Origin: CAYVQE01 sp964633205
GTDB lineage: Bacteria; Myxococcota; B64-G9
Reading direction: 5' to 3'
NCBI GenBank assembly: GCA_964633205.1
Contig: CAZWFN010000195.1
Span: 1-9,579, forward strand
DNA length: 9,579 nt
The notes beneath the pieces are model-generated. The model ran no database searches and was not told the origin of the DNA. It saw nothing but the letters and a program-made list of their open reading frames with translations. A program made the position numbers and the translations under genes. Positions 7,649-9,579 of the stretch are shown here, piece after piece. Positions within the stretch are counted from its first letter, which is position 1; every line of letters begins with the position of its first letter.

Positions 7649-8260
7649 TCACCACCCCAACGGCGGCTCCTGGGCGGAGCCTTCGGTCTTGGCCGCCCGG
7701 ACGCCCGGCTTGTCCACGATCTGGACGGTGCTGGCCTGCAGCCCCTCCTCGCCCATGGACTCGACGAACCGCACCCCGGTGCCGATCTCGATCCGATCGA
7801 AATCGTCGTTGGCCACGGCGTTGCGGTGGAAGTAGACCTCGCGGCCACCCAGCGTGCGGAAGAAGCCGTAGTCTTGCTCGGGAAACAGGCGCACCACGTA
7901 TCCGATCTCGTCCTGATCGAGGTGCTGCTTGGTCTCGCGCCGCTGCTGCTCGCGGTGCTTGCGCAGCTGCTTCTCGGCGGTGTCGAACACGTCCCGAATC
8001 ACCCGGTGCAGGGTCTCGTGCATCAGGCCCTGGCTGGAGTCGCGCTTGATGACCAGACGATCGCCCGGAACCCCGATCTCGGCCCGCACCCGGAAGAAGC
8101 TGCCCGTCTGCTGGTGCGCCTGGGGCACCTCGACCGCCACCCGACAGCTGACCAGGTGATCGTGCATCCGATCCAGCTTGTCCACCTTCTCGCGGATCAG
8201 CTCGTCCATCGGACCCGTCTTGGGCGTGCCCCGAAAGGAGATCTCCAGCGGTACATCCAT
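7649..8260 (-). CDS. Ribosome hibernation factor: HPF/RaiA domain fused to a cold-shock domain
   Basis: This is a 203-residue cytoplasmic protein. Residues 1-105 match the HPF/RaiA (sigma-54 modulation, YfiA) domain: a start like LEISFRG, the helix MDELIREKVDKLDRMHDHLVSCRVAVEVP, the strand GSFFRVRAEIGVPG and the helix ending VFDTAEKQLRKHREQQRR. This domain binds the 30S decoding region and inactivates or protects ribosomes in stationary phase. A charged linker (about 100-117) leads to a cold-shock fold (118-183): GYVVRLFPEQDYGFFR with the RNP1-like YGFF, then EVYFHRNAV with the RNP2-like VYFH. The C-terminal tail is short and polar. Such HPF-plus-cold-shock fusions occur in other proteobacteria and lack the dimerisation tail of long HPF. 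The ATG at 8260 has an excellent ribosome site, AGGTGAGG (complement of 8263-8270). The lipoprotein gene starts 62 bases downstream in the same direction. Confidence 0.92.
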   Translation of the reverse strand: MDVPLEISFRGTPKTGPMDELIREKVDKLDRMHDHLVSCRVAVEVPQAHQQTGSFFRVRAEIGVPGDRLVIKRDSSQGLMHETLHRVIRDVFDTAEKQLRKHREQQRRETKQHLDQDEIGYVVRLFPEQDYGFFRTLGGREVYFHRNAVANDDFDRIEIGTGVRFVESMGEEGLQASTVQIVDKPGVRAAKTEGSAQEPPLGW

Positions 8261-8311
8261 GTCCTCACCTCGTTTTCACGTCGTTCCCAGCTCGGCCCCT
8301 TTGCGCGGGCC

Positions 8312-8346
8312 ACCGATCGGTAGCGGCTTGCAAGCGGCATGCCGCT
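8312..8346. promoter_or_regulatory. Cluster of three palindromes upstream of the HPF/cold-shock gene
   Basis: Three perfect palindromes lie within 35 bases: ACCGATCGGT (8312-8321), GCTTGCAAGC (8326-8335) and AGCGGCATGCCGCT (8333-8346). AGCGGC is also repeated directly at 8322 and 8333. The cluster is 52-86 bases upstream of the minus-strand HPF start codon, a usual place for operators. Binding by a dimeric regulator is inferred from symmetry only. Confidence 0.35.
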
Positions 8347-8693
8347 GCCCCAAAGCCCCGGCGGCGGCCGCCACGGTGCGCAGCAGCCCCGATCGACCCG
8401 CAATGCGCAGTCGTTTCGCTGCCGGCCGTCGATTCTGGACCAGGCATCTTGCTCCCCCGACCCAGTGGCCGCCGCTGCGGGGCACGGCCCCGGGCCGGCT
8501 CGGGTCCGCCGCTGGCTGGCGGATCACCATCGACACCGCGGCCACCGGCCTTGATGGTGGGAAGAACCAGACCTGGCAATTTTCCAGGTGCATCGACCAT
8601 GGCCGGCACCAGCCCTTCGCCGTGCCCCCGAGCACGTCTTGACGGCCCAGGACAAGTACGAACTGGACGCGGCCGAACCGTGGCATGATTGAG

Positions 8694-8721
8694 TTGCCCC
8701 AGGGCTCGGATTCACTGTAAG
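8694..8721 (+). promoter_or_regulatory. Possible promoter interrupted from its gene by the MITE
   Basis: TTGCCC (8694-8699) and TGTAAG (8716-8721) are 16 bases apart; each matches the sigma-70 consensus at four of six positions. Initiation would fall near 8728, where the direct repeat flanking the MITE begins. The only plus-strand gene downstream is the STAS pseudogene at 8977. The match is weak and short elements of this quality arise by chance. Confidence 0.25.
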
Positions 8722-8727
8722 TTCTTT

Positions 8728-8735
8728 GAAGCAGG
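8728..8735 (+). repeat. Left target-site duplication of the MITE
   Basis: GAAGCAGG abuts the left terminal inverted repeat and is repeated exactly at 8914-8921, abutting the right one. Eight bases is the duplication length typical of IS66-family insertion. Confidence 0.85.
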
Positions 8736-8913
8736 GTAGCCGTTCAGGGCTTCATGAGGGCATCGCGCCTCGGCCCGTCTGGACTGCGTCAGCTCTGTCG
8801 GCCCGATGCTCACGACCCTTAGGTCGCTGCGCTGCGGGCCTCGTCGCTTCCTTGCCAGACGGGCCGATCCGCGATGCGAGGCGATTCGGGACGTCTGGAG
8901 CCTGAACGGTTAC
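8736..8913. mobile_element. 178-base MITE with terminal inverted repeats, IS66-like ends
   Basis: The left end GTAGCCGTTCAGG (8736-8748) pairs with the right end CCTGAACGGTTAC (8901-8913): 12 exact pairs and one G-T. Perfect 8-base direct repeats (GAAGCAGG) touch both ends, which is the signature of transposition. A second nested inverted repeat of 23 bases with two mismatches lies at 8760-8782 and 8855-8877, and the centre has two more small stems (GGCCCG/CGGGCC at 8800-8805/8835-8840 and CGACC/GGTCG at 8813-8826). No transposase is encoded, so it must have moved with a transposase supplied in trans. Ends starting GTAA (the right end read inward is GTAACCGTTCAGG) and an 8-base duplication are known for IS66 elements; the family assignment is inferred from those two traits. 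Confidence 0.85.
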
Positions 8914-8921
8914 GAAGCAGG
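8914..8921 (+). repeat. Right target-site duplication of the MITE
   Basis: Exact copy of GAAGCAGG directly after the right terminal inverted repeat; the bases beyond it differ from those on the left side, so the duplication is exactly eight bases. Confidence 0.85.
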
Positions 8922-8976
8922 TTGGGAATTGTTCGACCACAGTGGGAGTTGAATAACAGGCAGGGCTGGCTGGACG

Positions 8977-9454
8977 ATGACGGGCATCACGGAAACTTCG
9001 GTGGATTTCAACGTGAACGACAACAGCAGATCCTTGTCTGCTCTCCTAGAACGCATCCAGCCTGTCTTCGAAGTCCCTGTGAGTGGATCTTTGACGATCG
9101 ATCTGACCGAATGTCAATATCTCGGTCCTGATGCGGCTGCAGTGCTCTATTCAGCCTGGCTCGAAGCTCAACGGCTGGATCAGCATGCGGCCATCAGGCT
9201 GCCGAAAAGTCCCCGGCAACTACTCATCGAAATCTCGCAAGAACAACATGGGTGTCGGGATAAGCAACCTCGCCAAGATCATCTCCCTGAAGAATGGAAA
9301 TCTCAGCATCTTTTCGGGCGATGGTTTGGCGGACATCCGGCATGGAGAAAGCCCTAGATTTAAAAAGACGCCGTTTTGCTTCCCGGGCACAGGGGTGTTC
9401 TTCACCCTGAGCACGAGAGGTGAGCATGCAGACAGAGGTGAACAAGATGAGTGA
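8977..9454 (+). pseudogene. Broken STAS-domain/histidine-kinase-type ATPase gene (internal deletion and frameshift)
   Basis: From the ATG at 8977, the first 79 residues form a STAS domain: FNVNDNSRSLSALLERIQPVFE, then SLTIDLTECQYLGPDAAAVL, ending AAIRLPKSP (about 9190-9213). From about 9215, in the next frame, the sequence reads GNYSSKSRKNNMGVGISNL, continues with GNLSIFSGDGLADI and ends FPGTGVFFTL, the last lobe (ATP lid and G2 box) of a GHKL ATPase. The N-box helix and the D-x-G-x-G motif that should lie between are absent in all frames. More than a hundred residues appear lost together with the frame, with the junction near 9199-9215. Intact relatives would be STAS/ATPase regulators of the anti-sigma type. 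The start has no clear ribosome site. The stop at 9452-9454 overlaps the next gene. A sequencing or assembly error could shift the frame but would not remove the core. Confidence 0.72.
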
Positions 9455-9579
9455 AGCCACGATTCGGGCTCTCGACTTCACTGTAGAAGATGAGAAACTG
9501 GTGGACAGTGCCGAGCGGCTTGCCGGGGCAATCACTGACTCCCTCGGGGAACACGATCGGGTAGTTGTCTCGCTGGAGG
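9447..9579 (+). CDS. Probable STAS-like (DUF4325-type) protein, 3' end beyond the window
   Basis: Forty-four codons are visible before the window ends, beginning MSEATIRALDFTVEDEKLVD and continuing with an Ala/Leu-rich helix and VVVSLE. The pattern of an opening strand, a helix of about 15 residues and a hydrophobic strand is that of small STAS-like proteins such as DUF4325, which are often encoded directly after a STAS or ATPase regulator as here. Two starts in the same frame are possible: ATG 9426 with GAGAGG five bases before it, and ATG 9447 with AGAGG (9434-9438) eight bases before it. I prefer 9447 because the fold begins there and it overlaps the preceding stop by eight bases, suggesting translational coupling. 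With so little sequence the family call is tentative. GC content is well below that of the left part of the window. Confidence 0.55.
   Translation, partial: MSEATIRALDFTVEDEKLVDSAERLAGAITDSLGEHDRVVVSLE

Larger units (their letters stand above)
8261..8735. other. Gene-free GC-rich stretch upstream of the HPF gene
   Basis: About 475 bases with no coding sequence I can support. Open frames exist on both strands (for example 8276-8686 minus) but their translations are rich in Arg/Pro/Ala/Gly, resemble nothing I recognise, and overlap each other in several frames. It contains the palindrome cluster near the HPF start and two small hairpins, CGGGGC/GCCCCG (8478-8492) and ACCTGG/CCAGGT (8571-8589), neither followed by a T-run. 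It may include decayed mobile DNA. Confidence 0.5.

Noticed and set aside
8478..8589. Two small hairpins (8478-8492 and 8571-8589) as intrinsic terminators
   Set aside because: Neither has a T-run on either strand and there is no gene end nearby that they would terminate.
8276..8686. Minus-strand open frame upstream of the HPF gene
   Set aside because: No recognisable motif, unusual composition, and competing open frames on both strands; no ribosome site linked to its start.
8681..8697. Sigma-54-like element TGGCATG...TTGC
   Set aside because: The GG and GC dinucleotides are 12 bases apart instead of the required 10, so it does not fit a sigma-54 promoter.
9190..9260. Programmed ribosomal frameshift joining the STAS and ATPase parts
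   Set aside because: A frameshift alone cannot restore the missing N-box and D-x-G-x-G core, and no slippery sequence is evident, so a deletion is the better explanation.
1..9579. CRISPR arrays, tRNA or rRNA genes
   Set aside because: No regularly spaced repeats and no tRNA- or rRNA-like sequence were seen on reading both strands.

Overview
The window is 9,579 bases of mostly very GC-rich DNA. One 60-base stretch in the membrane-protein gene (3001-3060) counts as 50 of 60 G or C. This, the lipoprotein with an Asp/Ala/Gly-rich linker and IPT/TIG modules, the small rubredoxin-like protein and the RaiA/cold-shock fusion suggest a free-living, high-GC Gram-negative bacterium of the deltaproteobacterial/Myxococcota type or a related uncultured lineage. 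No rRNA or other firm taxonomic marker is present, so this is an inference.

Left part (111-4723, plus strand): four consecutive genes. They encode a DUF2156 protein (C-terminal domain of phosphatidylglycerol lysyltransferases), a response regulator fused to a GGDEF diguanylate cyclase with intact catalytic and inhibitory sites, a 67-residue rubredoxin-like Zn/Fe ribbon protein, and a 777-residue multi-pass membrane protein with a large exported C-terminal part. The first two genes are separated by 22 bases. The stop codon of the first lies inside a 51-base hairpin (1050-1100) that looks like an inserted dispersed repeat.

Middle part (4704-8260, minus strand): a 960-residue lipoprotein with three TIG-like modules, a cysteine-containing module and a C-terminal CBM9/DOMON-like region. 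It overlaps the membrane-protein gene tail to tail by 20 bases. Upstream of it, in the same direction, is a long-form ribosome-hibernation protein (HPF/RaiA domain plus cold-shock domain). A cluster of short perfect palindromes lies just upstream of this second gene.

Right part (8261-9579): about 715 bases without a convincing gene, then a lower-GC segment (30 of 60 bases at 9001-9060). The gene-free region holds the clearest mobile structure of the window: a 178-base miniature inverted-repeat element (8736-8913) with 13-base terminal inverted repeats, flanked exactly by a perfect 8-base direct repeat. The ends and the duplication length resemble the IS66 family. The element sits between a possible promoter and a STAS-domain/ATPase gene that is itself broken: the STAS half and the last part of the ATPase are in different frames and the ATP-binding core between them is missing. 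The next gene, probably a STAS-like (DUF4325-type) partner, starts well and runs off the window end. I see a degraded regulatory module next to a MITE. I do not see a complete new defence or biosynthetic system here.
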